Positions 1 to 8,526 of a stretch of DNA of 64,000 nucleotides are shown here, piece after piece. A program made the position numbers and the translations under genes. Position 1 is the first letter of the stretch; each line of letters opens with the position of its first letter. The DNA is taken from NCBI RefSeq assembly GCF_009708175.1, contig NZ_WMBB01000001.1, positions 496,001-560,000 on the forward strand. Reading direction: 5' to 3'. The notes under the pieces were generated by a model. It was not told the DNA's origin. It was given only the letters and a program-made list of their open reading frames with translations, and made no database searches. This stretch comes from Nocardia aurantiaca. Lineage in GTDB: Bacteria; Actinomycetota; Actinomycetes; Mycobacteriales; Mycobacteriaceae.

Positions 1-333
1 GTTCAGGACGATTGGCCCTCGGTGACCACCGCCACATTTACCGGCTCCATTCGTATCCGAACCACCGAGCAAGGGCTTCCGCTGGCCATCAAGGTGGATC
101 CAGCTGAGTTGCACCGGGATCCAGCTCAACTGGCGGGAGAGGTGCTGCGGCTGTGCCAGAAGGCTGCGAATCGCGCTGGGCTCGCGCTGCGGAAGCAGTT
201 GGAGGAGGACGGGCTCGATTCAGCTGGGCTTGCTCGGACCGGGCTACCCACCGAAGCCGACGTCGCTCGGCAGGAAATCGTCGAGGAGCAGGACTACGAT
301 ACTGAGCCGCAGAGTTGGCTCAGGACGGTGTGA
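1..333 (+). CDS. EspD/EspH-like ESX secretion-associated protein (5' end may lie outside window)
   Basis: The frame is open from the first base of the window, so the true start may lie upstream; a GTG at 22 is the first usable start inside it. The protein has a beta-rich N-terminal part (GSIRIRTTEQGLPLAIKVD), then an amphipathic helix with LAGEVLRLCQKAANRA, and an acidic C-terminus with YDTEP. This layout resembles the EspD/EspH family of ESX-1 accessory proteins, which stabilise or accompany secreted Esp proteins. The next gene encodes a YbaB/EspL-like protein and the whole run leads into an ESX locus. The assignment rests on pattern and context, not on an alignment. Confidence 0.5.
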   Translation, partial: VQDDWPSVTTATFTGSIRIRTTEQGLPLAIKVDPAELHRDPAQLAGEVLRLCQKAANRAGLALRKQLEEDGLDSAGLARTGLPTEADVARQEIVEEQDYDTEPQSWLRTV

Positions 334-345
334 GAGGGGGAGCTC

Positions 346-645
346 GTGGTTTCGTCGATGGATGAGTTGCAGGAGCAGGTTCGGCGGCAGCTGTATCGGT
401 TTCAGGACTTGGCCGATCAGATGAAGGCTGTCAGGGGGCGGGAGACTTCCGAGGACGGCGCTGTGATGGCCGAGGTCGACGGGAACGGGGCGCTCACGGA
501 TCTGCAATTCAGCAGCGCTGTTTCGCGGATGACGCCGGGGGAGCTCGAGCAGGCTGTGGTGACCACTGCCGCGCAGGCGGCGCGGCGGGCCTTCGAGCGG
601 CGGGCCGAGATCGTGAACCGGTTCAACGAGGAGATGGCCGGGTAG
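346..645 (+). CDS. YbaB/EbfC-family protein, EspL-like
   Basis: This 99-residue protein has the YbaB/EbfC fold pattern: an N-terminal helix (DELQEQVRRQLYRFQDLADQM), a strand region with AVMAEVDGNGALTDLQF, and a C-terminal helix rich in Arg and Glu. YbaB proteins are small nucleoid-associated dimers; in mycobacterial ESX-1 the family member EspL sits beside espB and supports Esp stability and secretion. A purine-rich Shine-Dalgarno (AGGGGGAG) just upstream favours GTG 346, although ATG 358 is possible. It lies 12 bases after the EspD/EspH-like gene, probably in the same transcript, and about 100 bases before the EspC-like gene. Confidence 0.75.
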   Translation: MVSSMDELQEQVRRQLYRFQDLADQMKAVRGRETSEDGAVMAEVDGNGALTDLQFSSAVSRMTPGELEQAVVTTAAQAARRAFERRAEIVNRFNEEMAG

Positions 646-755
646 CGCCCGGTTTGTTAACAGAAGATTGAGCCAGAGTTTGCGCCTTGCGATCTGGCCC
701 AGGGGTTTTCGCACTTGTAGGCTGAGCAAGATCATAGGTAGTGGGAGGGACACTG

Positions 756-1070
756 ATGGCTGATCACGTGGCGGCGGAATTCGCGCCCATCTTGGCGTAC
801 GGCACTGAGAAGGCGGGCATCGCGGCGCAGGTCGCGGGATCGGCTGCGGCGGATGTGGGGACCGCGCTCGCGCAGGCGGTGCCGGTGTTCGGTCTGATCG
901 GTCAGGAATTCCTGGCGGCATTCGCTGTCGCGCAGGGGAATTTCCTGATGTCCTCGGCGGAGATCGCCGCCGTGCACGCGGATACCGCGACCACTGCGTA
1001 CGCGGCCGTCGGCGCCTACGGCAGCAATGAAGTGACCTCGGCGGCCAGCTTCCTCTCGACGGTGCTGTGA
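756..1070 (+). CDS. EspC-like type VII secretion substrate (T7SS target family)
   Basis: This 104-residue protein has no signal peptide and is mostly alpha-helical with a long Ala-rich hairpin. That is the pattern of the EspC/DUF2580 family of ESX-1-secreted proteins, which resemble PE domains. The start is ATG 756, because GGGAGGGA at 743-750 gives a good ribosome site; a GTG at 741 overlaps that site. Its TGA overlaps the GTG of the following EspB-like gene (GTGA), so the two are probably translationally coupled. Coupling of a PE/EspC-like with a PPE/EspB-like protein suggests they are co-secreted partners, which is inference. Confidence 0.6.
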   Translation: MADHVAAEFAPILAYGTEKAGIAAQVAGSAAADVGTALAQAVPVFGLIGQEFLAAFAVAQGNFLMSSAEIAAVHADTATTAYAAVGAYGSNEVTSAASFLSTVL

Positions 1071-2398
1071 CCAATCCGTCGAATCCGACCGTTCTGGACG
1101 AGCTACGCAGCAGTCCGATCGGTCCGTACCTCGATACACCGGTCACGGATGTTCTGAATAACCTGGGATTGCCACAGCTGCCGCAACTTTCGTCGATCAG
1201 CCTGCCGGATCTATCAGGGATACAGCTTCCCACGCTGCCGACGATCGACTTGACCGCGCTGATCCAGCCGGTCGTCAGCCTGCTGCAGTCGTTCGGGACG
1301 GGGAGCCTGAACAACAGCAGTTTCAATCCGGCGACCATTCTGACCTCGCTGGTCAGCGCGCTGACTTCCGCTGTGTCGCAGAGCAAGTCCGCGACCAGCA
1401 CGGTCATGAACACCTGGACCGGTGACGCCGCGAAGTCCGCGGAGGCCAAGAGCAAGACGGTCGAGAGTCAGAGCGTGGAGGTGGCCGCGCAAGGGACGCA
1501 GCAGCACGGAATTCTGCTGAGCGCCGAAGCCATCGTCGCCGAGGGCTATGCCGAAATCAGCGCTGTCATCGCGAAATTCGTCGCGCAGGTGACCGCGGGC
1601 ATCGCCATGATCGCGACTCCCGCCGGCATCCCGTGGTTGATCGCCACCGCGACCGACGCGATCACGGAGGGCTCGGCCATCGCGGCCAAGACCAGCGCCC
1701 AGTTGGCGGGCAGCACCGCCGAGATCACCGCTGCCGGAACGAAGATCATGATCGCGGGCGCGCCGATCATCTCCAATATCGCGGACCTGGCGAACATGGT
1801 GGGCACCACGCTGCAGCCGATCGCCACTGTCGCGCCGACCGTCGCGGAGAAGGTGATCGAGAAGGGCGCGTCGGTCGTCTCGACGGGTGTCAGCGACCTC
1901 AGCTCGGCACTGAGCAGCAGCAACACCAATACGAACACCAACACCGACACCAATACGAACCAGAAGACGACCACACCCACCGACACCACCAAGACCGACG
2001 ACACCACCAAGACCGGCAACCCCGACGCCACCCAGACCGACGGTGGCGGCGGCAGTCCGCTCAGCACCATCTTCGGCGGCGTGCCCACCACTACGACGCC
2101 GACGAACACGGTGGGCACCAGTCGGATTCCGACCGGCGAGGTCAGCAACTCCGGTGCCGGATTGCCCAAGACCACGACCGAGGCGACCGGCCGCACCGCC
2201 ACCACGCCGAGCATGACCGGGGCGGGCACCGCGGGTCGGGCGGGGGCCGCGGACGAGGAATCGACCTCGGACCGCTCCGGCTTGGTCACCGGCGCGCACG
2301 GTGACGAAGTGGTCGGCGTCATCGAGGGCGTGGTCCTGCCGGTGGTCGGCGCCATCGAAGCCATCGAAGAGCCGCCGGACAAGGCGCTCACGCTCTGA
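1067..2398 (+). CDS. EspB-like secreted protein with PPE/WXG-like helical domain and Asn/Thr/Asp-rich tail
   Basis: This 443-residue protein has a leucine/proline-patterned N-terminus, then long helices around a WTG motif at residues 117-119 (the WXG turn seen in PE-PPE and EspB proteins). An Ala-rich helical part follows to about residue 285. From about residue 285 it becomes a low-complexity linker of Asn, Thr, Asp and Lys (NTNTNTDTNTN, TTKTDDTTKTG), then a Gly/Thr-rich tail. No signal peptide is present, as expected for an ESX substrate. The GTG start overlaps the TGA of the EspC-like gene. EspB of mycobacteria has a helical PE-PPE-like core and a disordered C-terminus, so EspB-like is the best description; divergence is large. 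Confidence 0.6.
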   Translation: MTNPSNPTVLDELRSSPIGPYLDTPVTDVLNNLGLPQLPQLSSISLPDLSGIQLPTLPTIDLTALIQPVVSLLQSFGTGSLNNSSFNPATILTSLVSALTSAVSQSKSATSTVMNTWTGDAAKSAEAKSKTVESQSVEVAAQGTQQHGILLSAEAIVAEGYAEISAVIAKFVAQVTAGIAMIATPAGIPWLIATATDAITEGSAIAAKTSAQLAGSTAEITAAGTKIMIAGAPIISNIADLANMVGTTLQPIATVAPTVAEKVIEKGASVVSTGVSDLSSALSSSNTNTNTNTDTNTNQKTTTPTDTTKTDDTTKTGNPDATQTDGGGGSPLSTIFGGVPTTTTPTNTVGTSRIPTGEVSNSGAGLPKTTTEATGRTATTPSMTGAGTAGRAGAADEESTSDRSGLVTGAHGDEVVGVIEGVVLPVVGAIEAIEEPPDKALTL

Positions 2399-2432
2399 GA
2401 CCGAACTGCCAGGGGAACACAGGAGGAATGGC

Positions 2433-2747
2433 ATGAGCACCAACGCATTCGACGGTCTGCGGTTCGACGCCTCGACCGCCCGCGACGCCGCGGCCCAGCT
2501 CGACGCGCTGGCCGACCGCATCGCCAACGGACTGGGAGTCGAGCAGGTCAAGCTCGACTTCGCGCCCGCCGGAGCGGACGCGGTGTCGGTGCGCGCCGCG
2601 CAGACACTCAGCGCGGTGGCCGCGTCGTTCGTGAACTCCGGTAGCGACGGCGTCACCGAACTGCGCAACCTCGCTTCGACGCTGCGCAGTCAGTTCGACG
2701 CCTTCGGGCAGGTCGAAGAGCAGTCCGTCCTAGGCTTCGCCGGCTGA
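2433..2747 (+). CDS. PE-like ESX-associated protein
   Basis: This 104-residue helical protein (ATARDAAAQLDALADRI-type repeats of small residues) has the size and composition of PE-family or WXG-like ESX substrates. ATG 2433 is preceded by AGGAGGA at 2421-2427; an ATG at 2428 runs into a stop at its third codon and is excluded. It lies 16 bases before a PPE-type gene, the usual PE then PPE order in ESX loci, so the pair probably forms a heterodimer recognised by EspG. A canonical YxxxD/E secretion motif is not obvious; the C-terminus reads FGQVEEQS. Family membership is from size, context and helical pattern. Confidence 0.6.
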   Translation: MSTNAFDGLRFDASTARDAAAQLDALADRIANGLGVEQVKLDFAPAGADAVSVRAAQTLSAVAASFVNSGSDGVTELRNLASTLRSQFDAFGQVEEQSVLGFAG

Positions 2748-2763
2748 GCGGAGACCATCCTCG

Positions 2764-3795
2764 ATGCTGGAACCGACGAAACCCGGCTTCACCGAGACGG
2801 TGTGGGAATCCCTGCCGCCCGAGCAGCTGGCGCGTGACCTGGTGACGGGTGCCGGTGCGGTACCCGCCGCTGAAGCCGGTCTCGCATGGACGCGATTGAG
2901 TGCCGGTTTCGCGGCTGCCGCCGTCGAATACGAGCGAATACTCGTAATCCTGGACAGCGCTTGGGAATCCAAGAACAGCGGTCCGTTCATCGAGCGCATC
3001 AAGGCGCTGCGGGACTGGCTGGGCGCATCCGCCTCGGCTGCGGCCGGTAATGCGGCACAGGCCGAATCACACGCCGCCGCATATGAACTCGCGAAGCTGG
3101 CCATGCCCGACGTTGACGAGGTCGAGAAGCTCAAAGACCTCCAACAGTTGATGCAGCAGCTCGGTCTCGCCGGCGGTCTGCCGCTGCTGGGCGGACTGGC
3201 GACGACCGAGACCGACGCCGAGAAGGCGAAAGCCGAGGCGGCCCGGGTGATGCGGACATACGAGGCCGCCACCGAATCGCTGGCGAAGCCGTGGGAGCAC
3301 GAGGCTCCGCCGCAGGTGACCGCCGGACTGACGCCTACCGAACAGCCGGCCACACCCGTCGAAACCCCGGAAACGCCGACACCCGCGACGCCCTCGATGC
3401 CGACCCTGTCCCTCGACTCGCTCAATCTGCCGCCGATGCCGTTGACGCAGCTGCGCGCACCGACTGTCGAGGCCAAGGAGTCTGTCACGCAACGTGTTGT
3501 GACACAGCCTGTTACGGTCCAGTCGGCCGGCACCGCCATGGCGCCCACCGCCATGGGCGGTGCTGCGAGCCAGGATAGCGACGAGGAACACATCCCGCGC
3601 GCCGGACTCGTGGGTGCGCCCAGCGGCGATGCCGGGCTCGACCCCGGAATGCAGGTCGCGCCGGCCGTGCTCGGCGGCCTCGACCCCGCCGCGCAACGGC
3701 CGCCGGTCGACATCGCCTTCAACGCCGGCAGCACCGGATCTGAAAGCGTCTCCAGCGCCACTGATTCCGCTGGTCAGCAGGAGGCGTCCGCATGA
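2764..3795 (+). CDS. PPE-family protein
   Basis: This 343-residue protein has a clear PPE N-terminal domain of about 180 residues: VWESLPPEQLARDL carries the Pro-Pro-Glu signature, followed by GAGAVPAAEAGLAWTRL and a second helix with AWES at the WXG-like turn. The rest is a Pro/Thr/Ala-rich, probably disordered tail (TPVETPETPTPATPSMP). PPE proteins form dimers with PE proteins, bind the chaperone EspG through a helical tip, and are exported through the ESX pore. The gene follows the PE-like gene by 16 bases, and its TGA overlaps the espG start (ATGA), supporting a PE-PPE-EspG unit. Confidence 0.85.
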   Translation: MLEPTKPGFTETVWESLPPEQLARDLVTGAGAVPAAEAGLAWTRLSAGFAAAAVEYERILVILDSAWESKNSGPFIERIKALRDWLGASASAAAGNAAQAESHAAAYELAKLAMPDVDEVEKLKDLQQLMQQLGLAGGLPLLGGLATTETDAEKAKAEAARVMRTYEAATESLAKPWEHEAPPQVTAGLTPTEQPATPVETPETPTPATPSMPTLSLDSLNLPPMPLTQLRAPTVEAKESVTQRVVTQPVTVQSAGTAMAPTAMGGAASQDSDEEHIPRAGLVGAPSGDAGLDPGMQVAPAVLGGLDPAAQRPPVDIAFNAGSTGSESVSSATDSAGQQEASA

Positions 3796-4580
3796 CGACG
3801 CTCACCAACGACGGCATGATCGCGCTCGCTGGACACCTAGGCGTGCAGACCCTGCCGCTGGTGCTATCCGTCGGCCCGCAACAGGATTCGTACCCGGAGT
3901 GGGAGCAGGCGCAGGAACAAGCTCGCGCCGACCTGCGCGCCCGCCGCATTATCGATGTCCACGGCGATGTCGACACCGACACCGCCACAGCGCTTTTCGC
4001 GCTGGCCCAGCCAGACCGTGAGTTGGCCATGCGTCTCCATACCGCCGACGGCATGATCCGCGTCTGCGTCGTCCGCCGCTCCGAGGACCACGCCCTAGCC
4101 ATCCGCCGTGGCGACACGCTCGACATCCGCCCCCTGTGGTCCGACGGTTCCGGCGCATCCCTCGCCCGCCCCCTCCTCGACGCGCTCGGCCCCCGCCCGC
4201 CCGCCGACCTGGCCGCCTTCAGCGCCGAGTCGGCAGACCTGGCCGAACGCCTCGACACCGCAACGACTTCCGCGGACTACGCGAGCACGGTCTACAGCCT
4301 GGGCGTCCCCGACACCGACGCCACCGCCTACGGCCTCGCGCTCTCCGCCACCCACGCCTACGCCGAAATCGTGGCCTATGCCTACGCCGACGGCGTCACA
4401 GACCGATCGCCCGGAGCCGTAGCGGTTTACGACACCGCACGGGGCCGCATCGTGGCCGCACCGGGGGTCGCCCCGGACCAGCAACTCTGGTCCACGCTGA
4501 CACCGGGCAGTGATCACCGTATCGCGCAGTCGATCACGGGTCTGATCGACTCGCTGCCCGGGGGGAGGTGGCTGTCGTGA
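3792..4580 (+). CDS. espG: EspG-type ESX chaperone
   Basis: This 262-residue cytosolic protein matches the EspG family in length and layout: an N-terminal strand-helix unit (LAGHLGVQTLPLVLSVGPQQ), a central beta-rich part (GMIRVCVVRRSEDHALAIRRGD), and a C-terminal sheet ending in the GRIVAAPGV...DQQLW region typical of the family. EspG binds the tip of PPE proteins, keeps PE-PPE dimers soluble and delivers them to their own ESX system. The ATG overlaps the PPE stop codon (ATGA), which couples chaperone and client. A 15-codon GTG frame overlaps its TGA (4577-4621) but is unsupported. Confidence 0.85.
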   Translation: MTTLTNDGMIALAGHLGVQTLPLVLSVGPQQDSYPEWEQAQEQARADLRARRIIDVHGDVDTDTATALFALAQPDRELAMRLHTADGMIRVCVVRRSEDHALAIRRGDTLDIRPLWSDGSGASLARPLLDALGPRPPADLAAFSAESADLAERLDTATTSADYASTVYSLGVPDTDATAYGLALSATHAYAEIVAYAYADGVTDRSPGAVAVYDTARGRIVAAPGVAPDQQLWSTLTPGSDHRIAQSITGLIDSLPGGRWLS

Positions 4581-4672
4581 GTCCCGCGCGACCCATGCAG
4601 CTGATCAACCCAAACCGGTGATGCGCAACGCATCGCCTATCCAATCCGAAGAAAAAAGGCAAGGTACAGACG

Positions 4673-4975
4673 ATGGTTGCAGTTGATAAGGAAGTCGCCG
4701 TCAAGGCGCAGAGCCACATGGCTGACGTGGTTGCCTCGGTCAAGGGCATCCTGAGCAAGATCACCGATCGGGTGGACTCCTCCAAAGGCAGCTTCCAGGG
4801 TGAGGCGGCTGGTGCGTTCCAGACCGCTGCGCAGTCCTGGGACGACGAAGCCCAGCGGCTGAACAAGGCGCTGGACGAATTCCAGGAGAAGGTCGGTCAG
4901 GGCACCAACGTGTTCGAGCACACCGACATCGCCAGCAAGGACGACTTCACCAAGGCTCTCACCAACCTCGGGTAA
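4673..4975 (+). CDS. WXG100-family Esx protein (EsxB-position) with FQG in place of WXG
   Basis: This 100-residue two-helix protein has the length of WXG100 substrates such as CFP-10. The turn between the helices is FQG at residues 41-43, at the position where family members have W-x-G; Trp occurs only later (QSWDDEA). The tail contains FEHTD, an aromatic-x3-Asp that could stand in for the YxxxD/E secretion signal. It has no signal peptide. It is followed by a second small helical Esx-like gene 47 bases downstream, so the two probably form the secreted heterodimer of this ESX system. The pair is closed by a strong hairpin before eccB. Confidence 0.75.
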   Translation: MVAVDKEVAVKAQSHMADVVASVKGILSKITDRVDSSKGSFQGEAAGAFQTAAQSWDDEAQRLNKALDEFQEKVGQGTNVFEHTDIASKDDFTKALTNLG

Positions 4976-5022
4976 CAGAATTAGCGCCGACTTCACCTAC
5001 CTACACCTACAAAGGAACTGAC

Positions 5023-5355
5023 ATGCTTTACGACAAGGCGGGGATGACCCAGCTCATCGCGGATCTCCGGCAGTACCACAGTGACCTGGTCGCTGTCGCT
5101 GGCGACGGATCGTCCGCGGTTGACACCAGCAGCGACCTCGGCCAGGCCTACAACCAGCTGAAGCAGGCATGGTCGGACCCGAACAGCGGTCAGGAGAACG
5201 GCGCCCTAGAGGCCGTCATCGCCGCGAAGAACGATTGGGACACCGCGTACGCCGACAAGTGCCTGTCGACGCTGGACGCTGTTGCCACCGCGGTTGAGAA
5301 TGCGCTGAACAACGCCCTCGCCGCGGACAGCAAGGTCGGCCAGTCCTTCGCCTAG
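5023..5355 (+). CDS. WXG100-like Esx protein (EsxA-position) with WSD turn
   Basis: This 110-residue helical protein is encoded directly after the first Esx gene. Helix one is MLYDKAGMTQLIADLRQYHSD, and the turn carries W50-S51-D52 (QAWSDPNSGQ) instead of W-x-G, with a few extra residues in the loop. Helix two is rich in Ala and Asp. The size, the pairing and the position before eccB fit an EsxA-like partner. Like its neighbour it departs from the classical WXG motif, so sequence searches with strict WXG models could miss the pair. It is probably cotranscribed with the upstream gene and separated from eccB by a 12-bp stem hairpin. Confidence 0.7.
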   Translation: MLYDKAGMTQLIADLRQYHSDLVAVAGDGSSAVDTSSDLGQAYNQLKQAWSDPNSGQENGALEAVIAAKNDWDTAYADKCLSTLDAVATAVENALNNALAADSKVGQSFA

Positions 5356-5375
5356 CGAGGACGTCAGTGCCGCTC

Positions 5376-5416
5376 ACGACAGCGCACGCCTCCGACCAGG
5401 AGGGGTGCGCTGTCGT
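5376..5416 (+). terminator. Strong hairpin between the Esx pair and eccB
   Basis: ACGACAGCGCAC (5376-5387) pairs perfectly with GTGCGCTGTCGT (5405-5416); an inner CCTCC/GGAGG stem (5389-5393 with 5399-5403) extends it around a GACCA loop. There is no U-tract, but actinobacterial terminators often lack one. It could attenuate transcription so that the Esx substrates are made in excess over EccB, or stabilise the esx mRNA 3' end. Confidence 0.6.
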
Positions 5417-5475
5417 CGGCTGAGACCCAGCAATCTACGTGCCCGTAGTTCCCGGCTCGACGGAGGATTTGGTTA

Positions 5476-6987
5476 GTGCCAGCCCAATTGACCACCCGTG
5501 CCCAGGTCAATGGGTACCGCTTCTTGCTGCGCAGACTCGATCATGCGTTGGTGCGCCGCGACGTGCGGATGCTGCACGATCCGATGCGATCGCAGTTTCG
5601 GTCGCTCATGGTCGGCGCGGTTCTCGCGGTGCTCGTGGTCGCGGGCGCGGCGATCATGGCCTTCATTCGACCGCAGGGCTCCATCGGCGATGCGAATATC
5701 GTGATGGGCAAGGACAGCGGCGCCCTTTACGTCGTCCTCCGGGACAAAGACGATAAAAGCAAGATGACCCTGTATCCGACGCTGAATCTGGCTTCGGCAC
5801 GGTTGATCTCGGGTACCAGCGAAAATCCGAAGTCCGTCAAGGACAGCAAGCTTAATTCCGTTCCGCGCGGTCCGATCCTCGGAATCCCCGGCGTGCCGGC
5901 GGCTTTGCCGGGCACCGGACAAGGCGAACGATCTCAGTGGACTCTCTGCGACAAGGTGCCTTTGTCGGCCTCCGGTGGGGCTGCCTCGTCCGCCGGTGCG
6001 GAGACGACCGTCATCTCAGGCAGTCTGGAACTCAGTGACCGCATCAAAGCAGCCGACACGGACTCGGCTGTCTGGGCGAGCAAGAGCGGCAAAGACTATC
6101 TGATTTACGACGGCAAGGTCGCTGAGTTCGACCGGACGAAGGATTCGATTGCGCAAGCACTCGGCTTGAGCGGCAAGCGATCCCGTCCCGCTACTACCGA
6201 TCTGATCGGCGCATCGGTTAAGGTGCCGCCCTTGGTCCCGCCCGCTATACCGCATATCGGCGAGAACGGTCTGGGCAAGCTGAGCGCAGTGCCAGTTGGC
6301 GGCATTATCAAGGTCGCGGCACTGGATGGTTCGGACCGATCCGACCTGTATGTCGTGCTGGCTGACGGCGTGCAGCGCATCTCTGCTTTCACTGCCCAGG
6401 TCATCGGTTCCGACAATTCTCAGGGCATGAACGGATTCAAGTCCGTTACCCCCGATGTGCTCAACGGAATTCCAGTGGTGCATTCGCTGCCGGTCGACGA
6501 CTTCCCCAATTCAACGCCGAAGATCATGACCGCCGAGGACAATCCGGTTGCATGCATCACCTGGGCGAAGAAGAGCGGCCTCGGCCGGGAACAGCAGGAC
6601 GCCACCGAGGGGCCAGCGGACCGTGCCAAGGTTCAACTGCTGCTCGGTACGCGACTGCCGCTACCGGATTCACAGAAGTCGGTGGATCTGGCCACCAAGG
6701 ACGGTGCTAGCGGAGACCGTGTCGATGCTGTCTATGTCCCGCCCAGCACGGGTGAATTCGTGCGCACTACAGGCATCGAACCAGGTAGTCAGCGGCGAGA
6801 AAATCTGTTCTATGTCGCCGACAACGGAATCCGGTATGGCATTCCGGATCTCGGGACCGCACAGATTCTCGGGCTGGGCACTACCCCGCACCTCGCCCCT
6901 TGGGAGATCATCGGGCAGTTGGTGCCAGGGCCGACTCTCTCCAAACAGGATGCGCTGAAGAACTGGGATACCCTGCCGACTCAGTAG
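5476..6987 (+). CDS. eccB: Type VII secretion membrane component EccB
   Basis: EccB is a core subunit of the ESX inner-membrane complex, with a short cytosolic N-terminus, one membrane helix and a large periplasmic domain. This 503-residue protein begins with the family signature VNGYRFLLRRLDHALVRRD and MLHDPMRSQ, has one transmembrane helix at about residues 44-63, and a long extracytoplasmic part with repeated beta units (the stretch ending NLFYVADNGIRYGI is typical). GTG 5476 is preceded by GGAGGA at 5462-5467. Length is normal for the family. It is convergent with the kinase gene, with only 30 bases between stop codons. Confidence 0.95.
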   Translation: MPAQLTTRAQVNGYRFLLRRLDHALVRRDVRMLHDPMRSQFRSLMVGAVLAVLVVAGAAIMAFIRPQGSIGDANIVMGKDSGALYVVLRDKDDKSKMTLYPTLNLASARLISGTSENPKSVKDSKLNSVPRGPILGIPGVPAALPGTGQGERSQWTLCDKVPLSASGGAASSAGAETTVISGSLELSDRIKAADTDSAVWASKSGKDYLIYDGKVAEFDRTKDSIAQALGLSGKRSRPATTDLIGASVKVPPLVPPAIPHIGENGLGKLSAVPVGGIIKVAALDGSDRSDLYVVLADGVQRISAFTAQVIGSDNSQGMNGFKSVTPDVLNGIPVVHSLPVDDFPNSTPKIMTAEDNPVACITWAKKSGLGREQQDATEGPADRAKVQLLLGTRLPLPDSQKSVDLATKDGASGDRVDAVYVPPSTGEFVRTTGIEPGSQRRENLFYVADNGIRYGIPDLGTAQILGLGTTPHLAPWEIIGQLVPGPTLSKQDALKNWDTLPTQ

Positions 6988-7017
6988 AGAAGGTTCAACG
7001 TCCGATACCGAGCCGCA

Positions 7018-8517
7018 TTACTTGACGCTCTTGCGTAGGATCGGCAGCAGCTTGTCGAGCAGGACCTGTTCAGAGTTGTCCGACCACTGGCGGATGGCGG
7101 CGACGGCGGCTGGGTCATCAAGGACGATAACCGAGGCCGTAGTCGACGTCACCGCAGCCGGGAGATTCACCAGACCACCCCCGCCCGCATCGGTATCACT
7201 TCGAACAGCCAGGAGATAGCCGGAATTTACGACTGTCAGTGCGGCGTATTGAGTATCCGAGCCCGGTGCGATCGGACGAGGATTCGGTTCATCTCCCTTG
7301 CACAGGAAGTTTGGGTTATAGGTGAATCCCAGGTCTTCGAGGAATTTCGATTGGGAGCCGGGCTTCAGCTGAACATCCATGTCCGCGGAATAACCGCTCT
7401 TGCCGGAAATATCCATCACTACAATGTTTTTCCCGTTGAAGGCGGGATTCTGGGCGCGCGCATCCGCCAGAATGCCTCGCGTAGCAGATGCCGTCGACCC
7501 TTGTTGTATTGCCCAGACGCCGACGCCCGCCGCCAGTCCGACCACCGTTGCGGCAACCCCGCCGATGAGCCAAGCACGCTTGCGCGTACTAGTTTTCGTG
7601 GGCACGTAGGACGGCGGCTTCTTGGCTACAGTGGCTCGATTGTGTGGCACGGTCTGCATGGAGAGCCCGGAAACACCATATTCCAGTGCTGATTTCAGAG
7701 CCGATGTAAATTCGTGGCAGGTGTCGAACCGTTCGGCTGGGTTCTTTGCCATAGCGACGGCGATCACGTCGTCCACAGCAGCCGGAAGCGTGGGATCGAC
7801 AGCGGTGACCTGCGGTGGCGCCTCGCTGAGGTGCCCCATCATCACCATGGCGGGCTGGGTTCCCGGATACGGATTCTGGCCCGTGAGCAAGCGGAAGAAC
7901 GAGCAAGCAAGGCTGTAGATGTCGGCGCGGTGATCGAGCCGATCACCGCTCAACTGCTCGGGCGATGCATAGGCAATCGTGGCGACGAAACCGCCAGCCT
8001 GGGTGAGCTCGTTCGTGTCTTCGGTGGACTTCGCGACGCCGAAGTCGGTGAGCAGCACTCGTTCTTCGCCATTGTCGCCCATTGACAGTAGGAAATTGGC
8101 GGGCTTGACGTCCCGATGGAGTAACCCTCTGCGGTGCGCGTGGTCAAGACCGCGCCCCACTTCGGTGACGATGTGGAGCGCGCGCCAGGGGGTGATAGAC
8201 CGTGGGTCCCGCTCGGCTGCCGCCGCAGCGTCGATGCCGTTCACGTATTGCATCGCGATCCATAGCTGGCCATTGTCATCGCCACGGTTATAGATCGACA
8301 CAATATTCGGATGATCCAGAGCGGCAGCGAGGTTCGCTTCCCGCTCGAAACGGGCTCGGTATTCCGCATCCTGACTGAACTGTGGGCTCAACACCTTGAG
8401 CGCATCCCAGCGTGGCAGTTCCGGATGTTGGGCCAGATATACCGTGCCCATGCCTCCCGCCCCGAGAACACGCTCGATGCGATAGCCGCGAATGATGCTG
8501 CCCGGTCCGACGTTCAT
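7018..8517 (-). CDS. Transmembrane Ser/Thr protein kinase with extracytoplasmic sensor-like domain
   Basis: This 499-residue receptor-type Ser/Thr kinase has an N-terminal Hanks kinase domain (about 1-280): glycine loop GAGGMG at 20-24 and onward, ATP-binding Lys41, catalytic loop HRDVKPAN with Asp136, DFG at 158-160, and ASPEQ in the P+1 region. Basic residues precede one membrane helix (AWLIGGVAATVVGLAAGVG, about 315-335), leaving about 160 residues outside the cell. That outer domain is related to the kinase fragment at the far end of the window, sharing KFLE-LGF, GDEP-PRP, GGGGL and LDDPAAVAA motifs. It is the last gene of the eccA-eccE-lipoprotein run, 9 bases after lipoprotein B, so it may phosphorylate ESX components; this is inference. 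Confidence 0.9.
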   Translation of the reverse strand: MNVGPGSIIRGYRIERVLGAGGMGTVYLAQHPELPRWDALKVLSPQFSQDAEYRARFEREANLAAALDHPNIVSIYNRGDDNGQLWIAMQYVNGIDAAAAAERDPRSITPWRALHIVTEVGRGLDHAHRRGLLHRDVKPANFLLSMGDNGEERVLLTDFGVAKSTEDTNELTQAGGFVATIAYASPEQLSGDRLDHRADIYSLACSFFRLLTGQNPYPGTQPAMVMMGHLSEAPPQVTAVDPTLPAAVDDVIAVAMAKNPAERFDTCHEFTSALKSALEYGVSGLSMQTVPHNRATVAKKPPSYVPTKTSTRKRAWLIGGVAATVVGLAAGVGVWAIQQGSTASATRGILADARAQNPAFNGKNIVVMDISGKSGYSADMDVQLKPGSQSKFLEDLGFTYNPNFLCKGDEPNPRPIAPGSDTQYAALTVVNSGYLLAVRSDTDAGGGGLVNLPAAVTSTTASVIVLDDPAAVAAIRQWSDNSEQVLLDKLLPILRKSVK

Positions 8518-8526
8518 CCCGATTCC

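Noticed and set aside
2301..2432. Upstream extension of the PE-like gene into the EspB-like gene
   Set aside because: AGGAGGA at 2421-2427 and the family-like length favour ATG 2433.
4577..4621. A 15-codon GTG frame overlapping the espG stop codon, followed by a GATGCG/CGCATC mini-hairpin (4620-4634)
   Set aside because: Too short and without homologue or ribosome site to support a gene; the hairpin stem is only 6 bp.
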